The notes under the pieces were generated by a model that saw only the letters and a program-made list of their open reading frames with translations, had not been told where the DNA came from and made no database searches. From contig JALGPY010000002.1 of NCBI GenBank assembly GCA_023055425.1, positions 136,147,927-136,211,926 on the forward strand: DNA of 64,000 nt. Direction: 5' to 3'. Positions 20,890 through 32,994 of the stretch are shown one piece after another. Made by a program: the position numbers and the translations under genes. This DNA is from Linanthus parryae (Eukaryota > Streptophyta > Magnoliopsida > Ericales > Polemoniaceae). Within the stretch, counting starts at the first letter, position 1; every line of letters starts with the position of its first letter.

Positions 20890-22127
20890 GACACGCTCGA
20901 TTTGATTGATTTGCTCAGGGATATCCCCATGCTCGCCTGGGGGTATCCTCGCGCACCTTCATATGCGGTAGCATTTCTTCCCGTTAGCATAGAAGCTTTC
21001 TATCTCTTTGCCCGCGGGATCGTGTTTTACTATCCTTTTCAAAGTGTACACGTTCTTTCTTTGGTAGTCGACCTGCGGTGCCTCTTCTCGCGCGGGCGAC
21101 TTTTCCTTGGCCTCCTCCCTTGTCACCATCACTCCTGCTGGTGATTGACCATTGATGTCCTGCCATCGAGGCAAAGGATTTGGATTAAACGGCCCCGGCG
21201 TTTGCTCGCCTGCCATTTCGGTGAACCACACTGCTTCGGTGAGGTGCGCTTCATCCAGATTGAAAGGGTTACCGAAGCTGGTATCTCCACTATTCTGTCG
21301 TTCCAGATAGCTTTCATCACCTGGTGGGCTGTCGAGGGGACTGCATCGAAGCGATGAATCCAAGCTCGCCCTATGATCATGTGATACGTAGTGTTCGCAT
21401 CAATGATGTAGAATTTGGCTGAACATTTGATTTTGACTATCTGGACACCCATACAGATCCATCTTATCGTCATCCTAGAATCGCTTCCAAATCCCATCAG
21501 CGGGGATGGACGTCTGACGATCTTCTGCTCCGGGATTCCCGCCAACTTTAGAGTGTTGAGCGAGACCACGTTAACTGCCGCTCCTCCGTCGACGAACGCC
21601 CTTTTGAACTCAACACCATTGATTACTGCCTTTACGTACAAAGGCTTTTGGTGGCTCGCATCTGTCTTCTTGTCGCTTGCGGAGAAGGTCATGACCTTTT
21701 CTGTGGAACGAGATGCTCTGACAAATTTCCCATTGGAGACCACGATGTCCTCTTCGTAATCCTCTGCTATCCTTAGGATCGCTTTCGTCATCTCCTTTCG
21801 GAACTTCTCCGAAAATCTCATTTCATCGAAGAACTTGCTGAACCTGTGCGACCCCTTCATCCGATCGGCACGTTCGTCCTCCGTGTCTATATTGTAGTCC
21901 TCCTCATTGTAGACTTCGTCAATGATGGGTAGACCATCTTCCGCAATCTCTTCGAGATCCATAATCGCGATCATGGCCACCTCTTTGCCTTTCGGCTCTT
22001 GCTCCGCATGGGCAGGCAGTGGATTGTTTTGCACATCCTGCCTCTGATCGCTGACAATCAACTCGCCATCTTTCATTTTTCGGCTCACCATGTTTCCGAG
22101 CTTCTTGCAATCAGCCGTGGGGTGCAT
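20890..22127 (-). pseudogene. G1 protease region and gag-protease linker (frameshifted)
   Basis: The minus frame 21,129-22,127 starts just after the gag zinc motif (MHPTADCKKL). It has an acidic linker, then a protease with AFVDGGAAVNVVS as active-site segment and MIIGRAWIHRFDAVPS downstream. Frameshifts near 21,240 and at about 21,130 pass it into the frame 20,959-21,363 leading to RT. The protease would cut the polyprotein. The active site reads DGG, a common variant in Tat elements. Confidence 0.85.
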
Positions 22128-23410
22128 GATCTTTCCGTGGCATTCGCACCACTTTTGCGCCCCCTCTTGTAGCTGAACCTTCCAATTTTAAAAGTAGTTC
22201 CCCTCGGGGATCGTTCAGGGGCGTTCTTCTTCTTCTGTCTCTCCACTATAGGCTCTATGTTTTTCGTGCACTCCATCAATTTTGAAAAGGTAGGAGTTTG
22301 TAGGTTGATAAGCATATCTTTGTACTCGTCTCGCATTCCTTACAGACATATTTCCACGAGCCTGCCCTCAAGCACTTCATCTCTGCATTCCAAGGACTTG
22401 GCTCTGAATTTCTTAATGAATGTCACTCCACCCTCCTCGCGTTTCTGGTACATGTGAGAGAGATGAATCATTGTCACCTTTTCTTCCACCTGGAAGAATT
22501 TGGTATAAAACTTGTGAACCATGTCATCCCAGATCATCAAGGATCCGACCTCTAACGTCCTGTACCACTTGTAGGCGACATTTACCAAAGATTTAGGGAA
22601 CTCGCGCATCAGTAGCTTTGGATCGGCTCCATATGGTACCATCACATCGATGAAACGCATGACGTGCTCGTGAGCATTCCCGTTAACGTCCTCGAACTTT
22701 TCCCACTTAGGAGCTTTGTACCCTGCGGGGTTAGGCATGAGATAAATTTCTCGTGGGATGGGCGGATCATTGTCCAAATTTGGAATGATGGTGTCAGTGA
22801 ACGGTTGATTGGCCAAGAAGGTTTCCATGCGCCGCCGCAGCGATGTCATACACTCCGGTGCACTCCCCTCAGCAGCAGGAGGAAGGGTTGTTGTAGTCGG
22901 AGGCGACACATATGCTGCGGTCGGGCTAGGAGCGTACTGTGAATTCACGTTGCCCAACAGTGCCGGCGGAGAAGACAAGGGATATTGTGAGAACAGGTTG
23001 GGTGCCACAGTTGGTGGTTGAGGAATATGTGCGGCAAAAAGCGGTATTTGAGCCGTTTGCCCCTGGACCGAGGGCAAATGCACCATTGACGGTGGGGTTT
23101 GCATATTAGGATTAGGTGGCATGGGTATCACTCCAGTCCCTTGGGTGGTGGAGACTCCTCCTCCCTGAGAGACGGCAGTGCCTGATGTAGGATGCGGGGC
23201 AAGGGTTCCCAGAATGGTCATTATCCACTCCATCTGTGCGGATTGAGCCTGATGGGCCTTTCCCTGATTCTGAATGGTAGCGTTCAGAGCCTCCAACGTC
23301 GGAGTCTCTCCGGCGGCTGAAGAAGCGTGACGGGTCTCCTCTCCCGAGGTGGTCTCCGTGGAGGGCGATCTGCTACTGACATCATCTTCATAAAACATGG
23401 TTGCTTGCAA
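22085..23410 (-). pseudogene. G1 gag (one nonsense codon and a frameshift)
   Basis: From ATG 23,410 (or the MFYEDD start just inside) the minus frame encodes a Pro/Thr-rich N-terminus and the retrotransposon gag core (WEKFEDVNGNAHEHVMRF, MVHKFYTKFFQVEEKVT). A TAA at 22,337-22,339 replaces the Gln that G2 has in EICLQGMRDEYK. The frame then resumes and shifts near 22,140. The zinc motif CECHGKIMHPTADC fits CX2HX4HX4C, typical of Tat gag. Gag forms the particle that packages element RNA. Confidence 0.9.
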
Positions 23411-23418
23411 TGGTAAGA

Positions 23419-23438
23419 TTCACGTCCGGTTCACCAAA
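23419..23438 (-). other. G1 primer-binding-site position block
   Basis: On the minus strand the bases right after the 5' LTR read TTTGGTGAACCGGACGTGAA. The same block follows the LTRs of G2 and G3 with one changed base, so it is the presumed PBS (TGG start after two T). I could not match it to a specific tRNA. Confidence 0.65.
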
Positions 23439-24062
23439 TGTGTACGAGAGAATCCTGCAGAGAGAATTCAATATACACCAAGAGTAGGGGATAGAAAGAA
23501 AACAGGAAGAGTAGGGTTGTGTGTAGAGAGAGAGTAAGACAATAGCACTGTATGAGAGAGAGACATGATTTTGGCAGAGCTTCCGCGTATCTCAGGTGAT
23601 TCGCCCCCTTGTATGGAAGGGTTAACGATCCTATATATAACGGAGAATGTGACCGTTGTAGTGGGTTAATGCGCCCATTAATGGAGGTTTAATTAGCTTA
23701 ACCACAACGGCACGTCCGTCCGTGTATATAGGGACCGTTACGGCACGTTACCCGCGTATACCGGAACCGTTATGAGGTTGACCGGGTAGACCGGGTTTAT
23801 GGAGCTCGTGCCACAAATCTCTCAAAGCAGTTACTAGGGGTCGCACGCGGGCTTGTTTTTCGCTTGCGCGCGACAGGACTTACTCTAGCCTCCAAACCAC
23901 TAAGTCCCTACAAGTCTCGTGTGGTGGTATGCGAGGGCCCTGTCTCGCAGCCCCCACGTGGATCAGCGCGGCTGGTGATCCAGTGTGTGTGGAGCACAGC
24001 TAGGTGTGCTAGATGGTCGCCACGTGGCTAAGATCTGCCTGTCTAGAAATCACTTATCTACA
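23439..24062 (-). repeat. G1 5' LTR
   Basis: 624 bp, paired with 1,262-1,885, about 4% different. On the minus strand a TTATATATAG box (plus 23,631-23,640) is the likely TATA element of the G1 genomic transcript. Confidence 0.95.
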
Positions 24063-24067
24063 CTTGT
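24063..24067. repeat. Target site duplication of G1, right copy (CTTGT)
   Basis: Second copy of CTTGT after the G1 LTR, before Copia A resumes with TTATTGGGAAAAATG. Confidence 0.95.
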
Positions 24068-26619
24068 TTATTGGGAAAAATGACAAAGTCCCCTTTCAAT
24101 AAGAAGGGTGAGAGGACTAGTGAGCAATTGGCGCTCATACATACTGATGTGTGTGGGCCATTTGCCACGCCTGCCATGGGTGGTTACGTCTACTTCATTA
24201 CATTTACTGATGACTACAGTAGATATGGATTTGTGTACCTCATGAGGGCAAAATCCGAATCCTTTGAAGTGTTCAAAGAATTTAAGAATGAAGTAGAGAA
24301 GCAACTTGGCAAAAGTATCGAGGCTCTACGATCGGATCGTGGAGGAGAATACTTGAGCCAAGATTTTGACGACTATCTTAGAGAGTGTGGGATCGTGTCC
24401 CAACTCACTCCACCCGGAACGCCACAATGGAATGGCGTGTCTGAGAGGAGGAATCGAACCTTATTGGATATGCTACGATCTATGATGTGTCAAACCGATC
24501 TTCCATTTTCGTTTTGGGGCCACGCTCTATTAAGTTCAGGTTTCACCATTAACCGTGTTCCATCAAAATCAGTCATGAAGACACCATATGAGATGTGGAA
24601 TGGGAGGCGTCCCACACTGTCGTTCATGAGGATTTGGGGCTGCGATGTCTATGTAAAACATTTACAATTAGACAAGCTAGGGCCAAAGTCGGATAAGTGT
24701 AAATTTGTGGGGTACCCTAAGGAAACTAAGGGCTACTACTTCTACAATCCAACCGAGAACAAAGTGTTTGTTGCTCGGACCGGCGTGTTTCTAGAAAGAG
24801 AGTTTGTCTCTAAAGAAGCAAGTGGGAGGACTGTAGAACTTGAAGAGATTCAAGAACCACAAATCAATGAACCGATTATGGAACATGAACAGGAACCACA
24901 AACAGTTGTGGAGCAGCCTGTTCAGGTAACACAAGAGCTTCGTAGATCTAGTAGAGTGCGCCAGGAACCCGAGAGGTATGGACTTCTCGTGACCGATTCC
25001 GGTGACACGATGCTCATAGATGATGAGCCTACTACCTATGAAGAGGCCATGAAAGGCCCAGACTCTCAGAAGTGGCTAGAAGCCATGAGATCGGAGATGG
25101 AATCCATGTATACCAACAAAGTATGGACTTTGGTGGAACCACCCGAAGGGGCGCGGCCCATAGGGTGCAAGTGGGTCTTCAAGAAGAAGATCGACATGGA
25201 TGGTAATGTGATTACCTATAAGGGCCGATTGGTGGCTAAAGGATTCAGACTGATTCATGGTATTGACTATGATGAAACCTTTTCACCAGTCGCTATGACC
25301 AAATCCATCCGAATCCTACTTGCGATTGCAGCATACCATGACTATGAGATTTGGCAGATGGAGGTCAAAACAGCATTCCTTTATGGGAATCTCCTCGAGG
25401 ACGTGTATATGATACAACCGGAGGGTTTTGAAGATCCAAAGAAAGCCAACAAAGTCTGTAAGATGCAACGATCCATTTATGGATTGAAGCAAGCTTCTAG
25501 GAGTTTGAATCGACGTTTTGATGAAGTAGTCAAAGAGTTTGGCTTCATCAGAAACGAAGATGAGTCTTGTGTCTACAAGAAGGTTTGTGGGAGCTCTGTA
25601 GCTTTTCTGGTCTTTTATGTGAATGACATACTACTCATTGGAAACGAAGTTCCCATGTTGCAATCTGTTAAAGATTGGCTAGGGAAGTGTTTCTCAATGA
25701 AATACTTAGGTGAAGCAGCCAATATGCTCGGTATAAAGATCTATAGAGATAGATCTAAGAGACTGCTAGGCCTAAGTCAAAGTACATATATTAACAACGT
25801 TTTGAAACGGGTCAACATGCAAGATTCCAAGAAGGGATTCTTGCCCATGTCACATGGAATCACTCTTTCGAAGAGTGGTTGTCCTTCCAATGAGATTGAG
25901 AAGGAACACATGAGTAGAATTCCCTATGCTTCGGCCATAGGATCTATCATGTACGCCATGTTATGTACTAGACCAAATGTGTCATATGCCTTGAGTATGA
26001 CAAGCAGATACAAATCAAATCCAGGTGAGAGTCACTAGATTGCAGTGAAGAACATCCTAAAGTACTTGAGAAGAACTAAGGATGCCTTCTTGATATTTGG
26101 CGGTGAGGAAGAGTTGCATGTAAGGGGTTACACTGATGCAAGCTTCCAAACCGACAGAGATGACTTTAGATCACAATCGGGATATGTGTTTTGCCGGAAT
26201 GGAGCAGCGGTGAGCTGGAAGAGTTCTAAGCAAGAGACGGTGGCTGATTCTACAACAGAGGCTGAGTACATTGCTGCAAATGGCGCAGTAAAGGAAGTTG
26301 TTTGGATCAGAAAGTTTGTTTCTGAACTTGGTGTGGTTCCTAGCATTGCGGATCCAGTTGAGTTGTACTGTGACAACACTGGAGCGATCGCGCAATCGAA
26401 GGAACCCAGGTCGCACCAGAAATCTAAGCACGTGCTCAGGAAGTTTCATCTGATTCGAGATATTACCCATAGAGAAGACGTTCGGATATGCAAGATTCCT
26501 ACAGATGAGAATCTTTCAGATCCACTTACAAAGCCGCTTACGCAGTGGAAGCATGAAGGGCACACTAGGAGTATGGGCATACGAGATGCGCCAGATTGGC
26601 TCTTGTGCAAGTGGGAGAC
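24063..26619 (+). pseudogene. Copia A integrase, RT and RNase H part (broken)
   Basis: The frame runs from 24,071 to TAG 26,036-26,038 (TGG in Copia B), then resumes at 26,045-26,650. It covers integrase (HTDVCGPF, SDRGGEY, SERRNRT), RT and RNase H (EAEYIA, YCDNTGAIA). Besides the nonsense codon it has changed RT active-site residues: the YVDD box reads YVND and the first Asp motif reads MEVKTAF instead of MDVKTAF. Both should abolish polymerase activity. It ends in the purine tract before the LTR. This is the continuation of 1-1,261. Confidence 0.94.
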
Positions 26620-28034
26620 TGTTGGAATAGATGCCCTAGAGGCAATCTAGTTTAGTATGAATTTGTATATGGCTAGAAAATTCATTTATTATTTATTGGA
26701 TATTTAATATAATGAAGTCCTTAGATTTACAATTGTGTTTTTTATCTTAAATATCCCTAGTCCGGTATAATGATTAATGGGACAATCATCTATAGACTAG
26801 TATGGGGTTGGATTGATATGGAGATATCATGATCCAGCACATAGGTGTGCATTAAGGGTAATGGCGCACTGGATTGACCCATCTCCGAGAAGGCTACATA
26901 CACGTTATGTTAAGTCACAAGCGCTTCTCGCAATGGTATTGTCATCCTTAGACTTGAAGTCGCTAGATATTCTAGTTGTGGATTATTGTGATTTTGGTAG
27001 CGTTAAACGCTACACCGTAACTGGGTAGTTATAAAGGCGTGTACCGGATACAATAAGAAGAAAGATTAGAGATCGTAGTGGACGTAGATAGAATTTGTCC
27101 CTCCCACATAACGGGAGAAAATATCCTAGGCCACTCAAGGGATAGTGCTTATAGAATGTCTGGCCAGACTCAAATAAATCAATATAGGATATTGATGTTA
27201 TATGCACGAATAAGGCTATTCCCAGGATTGAGGAACTATGGATTGGGTATACGAGTGTGACTTGTATGTCTTGTGTTCAATCTGGATATGGAGACAAAGG
27301 GATGAGACAATACTTGCAGAAGATTTGTCATGATGACTATTCTATTAGTTGGCTAGAATGGATGTTTTGCTAGAAACCGCTCCATATTGGCAAATTGCAG
27401 CTACCAACTATATAGAACCTATGGGGTCACGCTTTATAGAGTTGAACTAGATTTGGGAATTAATTAATTGTATTAATTAATTAGAAGTATCACTTTGCAA
27501 TACCTTGCAAACTTAGTAGGGACTAATTTGCAAGGAAGGGACTAAATTGAATTCTAGTAGGACTAGAATAAGTCCTTTAGGTAGTTGGCAAGGATTTGTT
27601 GGACTATATAAAGGACACTCCTTCCTTCCTTCCCACACTTATGATTCAATTGATCATAACTTGAGTGGGAGAGAACAAAAAGGAGAGAGAGCAAGCAAGC
27701 CAAGGAGCTCGCCGCCCCCTAGCTCGCCGCCCGTCCCCGTCGGCCACAAGGAGGCCGAACCTCCTTGTTTCGGTCTCGTTTTGCGTGATTCTTCTTCCTC
27801 TTCCTCTTTCCGGGCTAGAACCAAGGATTGGAAGATCTAGAAATCAACTCTAGGCGTGGATCAACTTTAGAGAACGTGACACAACTCGCGTTTGAAGTCA
27901 TCAAAGGAGAACCTTAAGGTGTGCTAATTGATTTCTTCCTTTACCATCGTTATGTCTCTTGACTTGTGATCCTTGGAGGGTTTTGCAATGTTAATTATTG
28001 TTTCCGTTGCAGATCCATGAATCAAAACCCTACA
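26620..28034 (+). repeat. Copia A 3' LTR
   Basis: 1,415 bp, TGTTGGAATAG...AACCCTACA, clearly homologous to the Copia B LTRs but with many substitutions and small indels. TATATAAAGG is at 27,605-27,614. It ends inside the LTR of Copia C. Confidence 0.95.
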
Positions 28035-28279
28035 GCCATTACTCCTAATGCATACCCTTGTGTTGGATCATGATATCTCTATATCAATCCAACCCCATAC
28101 TAGTCTATAGATGATTGTCCCATTAATCATTATAATGACCTAGGGATATTTAAGATAAACAACACAATTGTAAATCTAAGGACTTCATTATATTTAATAT
28201 CCAATATATAATACAATGAATGTTCTAGCCAATATTGTTCATACTAAACTAGATTTCCTCTAGGGCACCTATTCCAACA
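28035..28279 (-). repeat. Copia C 3' LTR, first part only
   Basis: The reverse complement begins TGTTGGAATAGGTGCCCTA and follows the A/B LTR to a point about 245 bp in, where Copia A joins. The purine tract AAGTGGGAGAC lies at 28,280-28,290 on the minus strand. Confidence 0.9.
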
Positions 28280-31200
28280 GTCTCCCACTTGCAAAAGAGA
28301 CAATCCCGTGCATCTCGTATGCCAATGCTCCTAGTGTGCCCTTCATGCTTGCGCTGAACAAGCGGCTTTGTAAGAGGATTTGACTGATACTCATCTGTGG
28401 GATTCTTGCATATCCGAACGTCTCTTCTTTCGACAATATCTCGAATAAGATGGAACTTCCTGAGTACGTGCATGGATTTCTGGTGCGACCTGGGTTCCTT
28501 CGATTAGCGATTGCTCCAGTGTTGTCACAATACAACTCTATTGGATCCGAAATGCTAGGAACCACACCAAGCTCAGTAACGAACTTCCTAATCCAAACAG
28601 CTTCTTTTGCTGCGTCGTCCGCAGCATTATACTCAGCCTCTGTTGTAGAATCAGCCACCGTCTCTTGATTGGAACTCTTCCAGCTCACCGCTGCTCCATT
28701 AAGGAAAAATACACACCCTGACTGTGATATGAAATCATATATGTTGGTCTTGAAGCTTGCATCCATGTAACCCCTTGCACGCAACTCTCCATGACCTCCA
28801 AATATCAAGAATGCATCCTTAGTTCTTCTCAAGTACTTTAGAATGTTCTTGACCGCAATCCAGTGACTCTCACCTGGATTGGAATGATATCTGCTTGTCA
28901 TACTCAATGCATATGACACATGTGGTCTAGTACATAACATGTCGTACATGATGGATCCTATGGCCGAGGCATAGGGAACCCTACTCGTGCGTTCCTTCTC
29001 AATCTCATTGGAGGGAAAACCACTCTTCGAAAGAGTGACTCCATTTGACATGGGCAAGAATTCCTTCTTGGAATTTTGCATGATGAACTATTTCAGCACC
29101 TTGTCTATATATGTACTTTGACTTAGGCGGAGCAGCCTCTTATATCTATCTCTATAGATCTTTATACCGAGTATATAGGCTGCTTCTCCAAAGTCTTTCA
29201 TTGAGAAACACTTTCCTAACCAATCTTTAACATATTGCAACATGGGAATGTCGTTTCCAATGAGAAGTATGTCATTTACATACAAGACCAGAAAAGCAAC
29301 AGAACTTCCACTAACCTTCTTGTAGACACAAGACTCATCTACGTTTCTTATGAAGCCAAACTCTTTGACTACTTCATCAAAACGTCGATTCCAACTCCGA
29401 GAAGCTTGCTTCAATCCATAAATGGATCGATGCAGCTTACAGACTTTGTTGGCTTGCTTTGGATCTTCAAAATCCTCAGGTTGTGTCATGTACACATCCT
29501 CAAGGAGATTCCCATACAAGAATGCGGTTTTAACATCCATCTGCCAAATCTCATAGTCATAGTATGCTGCAATAACAAGTAAGATTCGAATGGATTTGGT
29601 TATTGCAACTGGTGAAAAGGTTTCATCATAGTCAATACCATGACTGTTTGAATCCTTTAGCCACCAATCAGCCCTTATAGGTAATCACATTACCATCCAT
29701 GTCGATCTTCTTCTAGAAGACCCACTTGCACCCTATGGGGCATGCCCCTTCGGGTGGTTCCACCAAAGTCCATACTTTGTTGGTATACTTGGATTCCATC
29801 TCTGATCTCATGGCTTCAAGCCACTTCTGAGAGTACGTCCCTTAAATGGCCTCTTCATAGGTAGTAGGCTCATCATCTATGAGCATCGTGTCACCAGATT
29901 CAGTCACAAGAAGTCCATACCTCTCTGTCTCCAGGAGCACTCTATTAGATCTACAAAGTTCTCGTGTTACTTTAACAGGCTGCTCCACAACCTCTTGTGG
30001 TTCCTGTTCATGTTCCATAGTAGGATCAATGCTTTGTGGTTCTTGAATTTCTTCAAGTTCTACAGTCCTCCCACTTGATTATTTAGAGACAATTCTCTTT
30101 CTAGAAACACGCCGGTCCGAGCAACAAACACTTTGTTCTCAGTTGGATTGTAGAAATAATCTCCCTTAGTTTCCTTGGGGTATCCCACAAATTTGAATTT
30201 GTCCGACTTAGGCCCTAGCTTATCAGATTGTAAACGTTTTACATAGACAATGCAGCCCCAAATATTCATGAACAATACTGTGGAACGCCTCCCACTCCAC
30301 ATCTCATGTGGTGTCTTCATGACTGACTTAGATGGAACACAGTTAATGGTCAAAGCTGCACTGAATAGAGCATAGCCCCAAAATGATAATGGAAGATCAG
30401 TTTGACACATCACAGGTCGAACCATATCTAATAGAGTTTGATTCCTCCTCTCGGACATGCCATTCCATTGTGGCATTCCGGGTGGAGTGAGTTGGGATAT
30501 TATCCCACACTCTCAAAGATAGTCGTCAAACTCTTGGCTCAAGTATTATCCTCCACGATCTGATCGTAGAGCCTTAATGCTTTTGCCAAGCTGCTTTTCT
30601 ACTTCAATCTTGGATTCTTTGAACCTTTGATTTGGCCTTCATAAGGTATACAAATCCATGTCTACTGAAATCGTCAGTAAACGTGATGAAGTAGACATAA
30701 CCACCCCTGGCAGGCGTGAAAAATGGTCCACATACATCAGTATGTACTAGCGCCAATTGCTCACTAGTCCTCTCTCCTTTCTTATTGAAAGGGGACTTTT
30801 CATTTTCCCAATAAACAAGCCTCACATGTCTCATATGATTCGAAATCAAATAAGTTTGAAATCCATCCTTATGGAGTCTAGATACACGTTTCTCGTTTAT
30901 ATGGCCTAAACGACAGTGCCATAAATAAGCAGGATTTAAATTATTCATTTTAATCCTCTTAGTATTAATTTTATAGACAAGATTTCTTAGATCAAGGATA
31001 TATAATCCATTAAATAATTGCCCACTACAATAGTGAATACTATCAAAATAAATGGAATAACAATTGTTCTTTATTGAAATAGTAAAATCATCCTTGTCCA
31101 AACAAGAAATAGAAATAATGTTTCTGCTCATAGCAGGCACAAAATAGCAATTATTTAATTCTAAAACTAATCATGGAGGCAGAGACAGTTCGTACAATCC

Positions 31201-32219
31201 TACGGCCAATGCAGCAACTCTTGCTCCATTCCCAACGTGAAGGTCTATCTCCCGTTTAGCCAATATTCTACTTCTCTTTATATGCTGCACATTTCGACAA
31301 ATTTGAGATCCACGTCCAGTATCCAATACCCACGATGAAGATCAAGTAATATTGACATCTATAAAAAAATACATGGTGGCGGTGGAATCATCATTCCAAG
31401 CCTCTTGTCCTCCAGATATTTTGGGCAATTCCTCCTCCAGTGTCCAGGTTGACTGCAGTAGTGACACTCACCTTTAGTTACAGCTTTGGTAATGCCACCA
31501 ACAGGCTTACAGGTCGTTTCCTTGGGTTTGACAACTACCTTGCCTTTTCCCTTTGAGGTAGAAGCAAACATTTTGCCCTTTCCTTTCTGCACCATCATAA
31601 TGGATTTTCCCTTACCCTTGTTTATGCTTTGTTCAGTTGTCCTCAACATATTGAGTACATCTGGTAGAGGTTTCACGACCTCATTCATGTTATAGTTCAT
31701 GATGAACTGTCCATAACTTTCAGGAAACCATTGCAAGATGAGATCGGTGGCCATCTCTTGACCCACCGGAAGACCTAGGCGGCCTAGGTTCTAGCCAATC
31801 ATGCGCAACACGTGCGCCCCCACGGGGTTTCCTTTTGACAGATTACATTTGAACAATTCCTTAGAAACTTCATACCTCTCAAACCTAGCCTGCTCTTGGA
31901 AGAGCTGCTTTAAGTGTGCGTTCATATCGACTGCATTCATGTTCTCATGTTGCTTCTGAAGCTCAGAGGTCATTGTGCAAAGCATTAGGCAGGCTGCATC
32001 ATTAGCGTCATCAACACGCTTCTGATACGCCTTTAGGGCTGCGGGAGTGTTGTTTTCCGGACCATCAGGTACTTGCTCCTCTAGAGCGTACAGTTTCTTT
32101 TCATGCTTGAGAACGATACTCAAGTTTCTGTACCATTCTAGAAAATTGGTCCCGGATAGCTTGTCCTTCTCAAGGACAGAGCGTAGGGAGTGAGATGAGT
32201 TCGATGAGTTGTTTGCCAT
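28280..32219 (-). pseudogene. Copia C gag-pol (multiple frameshifts and stops)
   Basis: Reading from ATG 32,219 leftwards, fragments match the whole Copia B polyprotein: gag (31,359-32,219) with CHYCSQPGHWRRNC, GAG-pre-integrase and integrase start (30,604-31,140), integrase (30,060-30,476, starting after a lost segment with the E-bearing SERRNQT), RT (29,088-29,540; DVKTAFLYGN kept, YVDD changed to YVND) and RNase H (28,249-29,081). At least six breaks separate the pieces. It is the most decayed of the three related copies. Confidence 0.93.
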
Positions 32220-32994
32220 TTGAATTCTACAAAAAGGAAAATACGCGAGTTTCAGTATTTTGTGAACAATTAACTATATTTAATAATTGCTAGATTATTA
32301 AACACAGCTCCCACTATTTTTCTACGGATTAATAACCCTCAAGATATTAATGCGGAAAATATCATTATATTTTATAGTGAGCCAAGACCCATATTTCACT
32401 TCCTTTTGAGCTTGCTTTGGCAAGTCACCCAAAAGTTAATTATTATTAGGTAGGAACAATTTTAATTGCATCACATGCAACTCTTTGTTCAATTGGGCAA
32501 ATAACTCCTTATTTATCTATCCCATAGATAATCCCAATTGATTGCCTCTAGGTTTTTAATCCTTCTTAAATTACCCGGTTATGTCCAACCTCTTACTCCA
32601 ACAATTGCAGATTATGTGTGCCATCGCACCACATGATGATGAATCAAGTCACCCTTCTTTGGCAGGCACGAACTTGATCAATCAATCTTGTGATGAGTGT
32701 TTAAATAACGAGAAGGCGAAAACGTAATATTTTGTTTTGAGGGATTTTTCTTTAAATTTTAAATTATTTTGTTGATCTTTATCAATTGATCTACTGATTG
32801 GAGTTTGGGCACAACTCCAAATAAAAGATCCGGGTTGTTAATTTTCTTATTATTAAATTGCATGCAGCAGTTATGCACCAACAACAATAATAAGACAATA
32901 AAGTAAACATCCACAAAACAGAAATAAATATGATATGGATATGGCCTCCTAGACTGCGATATTCTCAAGCCAGTGAGAATATCTATGAACCCTA
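32220..32994 (-). other. Copia C leader remnant
   Basis: Reverse complement of the gag-proximal leader seen in Copia B (about 13,800-14,590), including the GGATATGGCC and ATGAACCCTA blocks. Homology ends abruptly at about 32,994, where G2 sequence starts. Confidence 0.8.

Larger units (their letters stand above)
1262..24062 (-). mobile_element. Gypsy G1: Tat-lineage Ty3/gypsy element with an antisense PMD gene, interrupted by Copia B
   Basis: G1 is bounded by two 624-bp LTRs (TGTGTACG...TCTACA) and a perfect 5-bp duplication. Read on the minus strand the order is 5' LTR, PBS-position block, gag, protease, RT, RNase H, a second RNase H, integrase, hairpin array, antisense gene, polypurine tract, 3' LTR. 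The dual RNase H, the CX2HX4HX4C gag zinc motif and the long region after integrase point to the Tat lineage. Copia B (11,481-19,985) splits RT. Without Copia B, G1 is about 14.3 kb. The LTRs differ at roughly 25 positions by eye (about 4%). Confidence 0.93.
1..28034 (+). mobile_element. Copia A: degenerate Ty1/copia element, interrupted by Gypsy G1
   Basis: This is a long-terminal-repeat element whose 5' LTR and first ~145 bp of gag lie left of the window: position 1 corresponds to about 14,737 of the related Copia B. Its body is split by Gypsy G1 into 1-1261 and 24,063-26,619, followed by its 3' LTR at 26,620-28,034. Removing 1,262-24,062 plus one copy of the 5-bp duplication restores the order seen uninterrupted in Copia B near 16,000. 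It carries nonsense codons and frameshifts, so it cannot encode a working polyprotein. The five bases after its LTR (GCCAT, 28,035-28,039) should be its target duplication; the partner is outside the window. Confidence 0.93.
28035..32994 (-). mobile_element. Copia C: degenerate, truncated element of the A/B family, inverted
   Basis: A minus-strand relative of Copia B. On the left it keeps only the first ~245 bp of its 3' LTR, cut by the insertion of Copia A; the rest of that LTR should lie left of the window. On the right its leader is cut at about 32,994, so the PBS and 5' LTR are missing. The coding part has many frameshifts. Confidence 0.92.

Noticed and set aside
20501..20905. Plus-strand ORF of 134 codons across G1 RT
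   Set aside because: Antisense shadow of the RT linker; no known protein.
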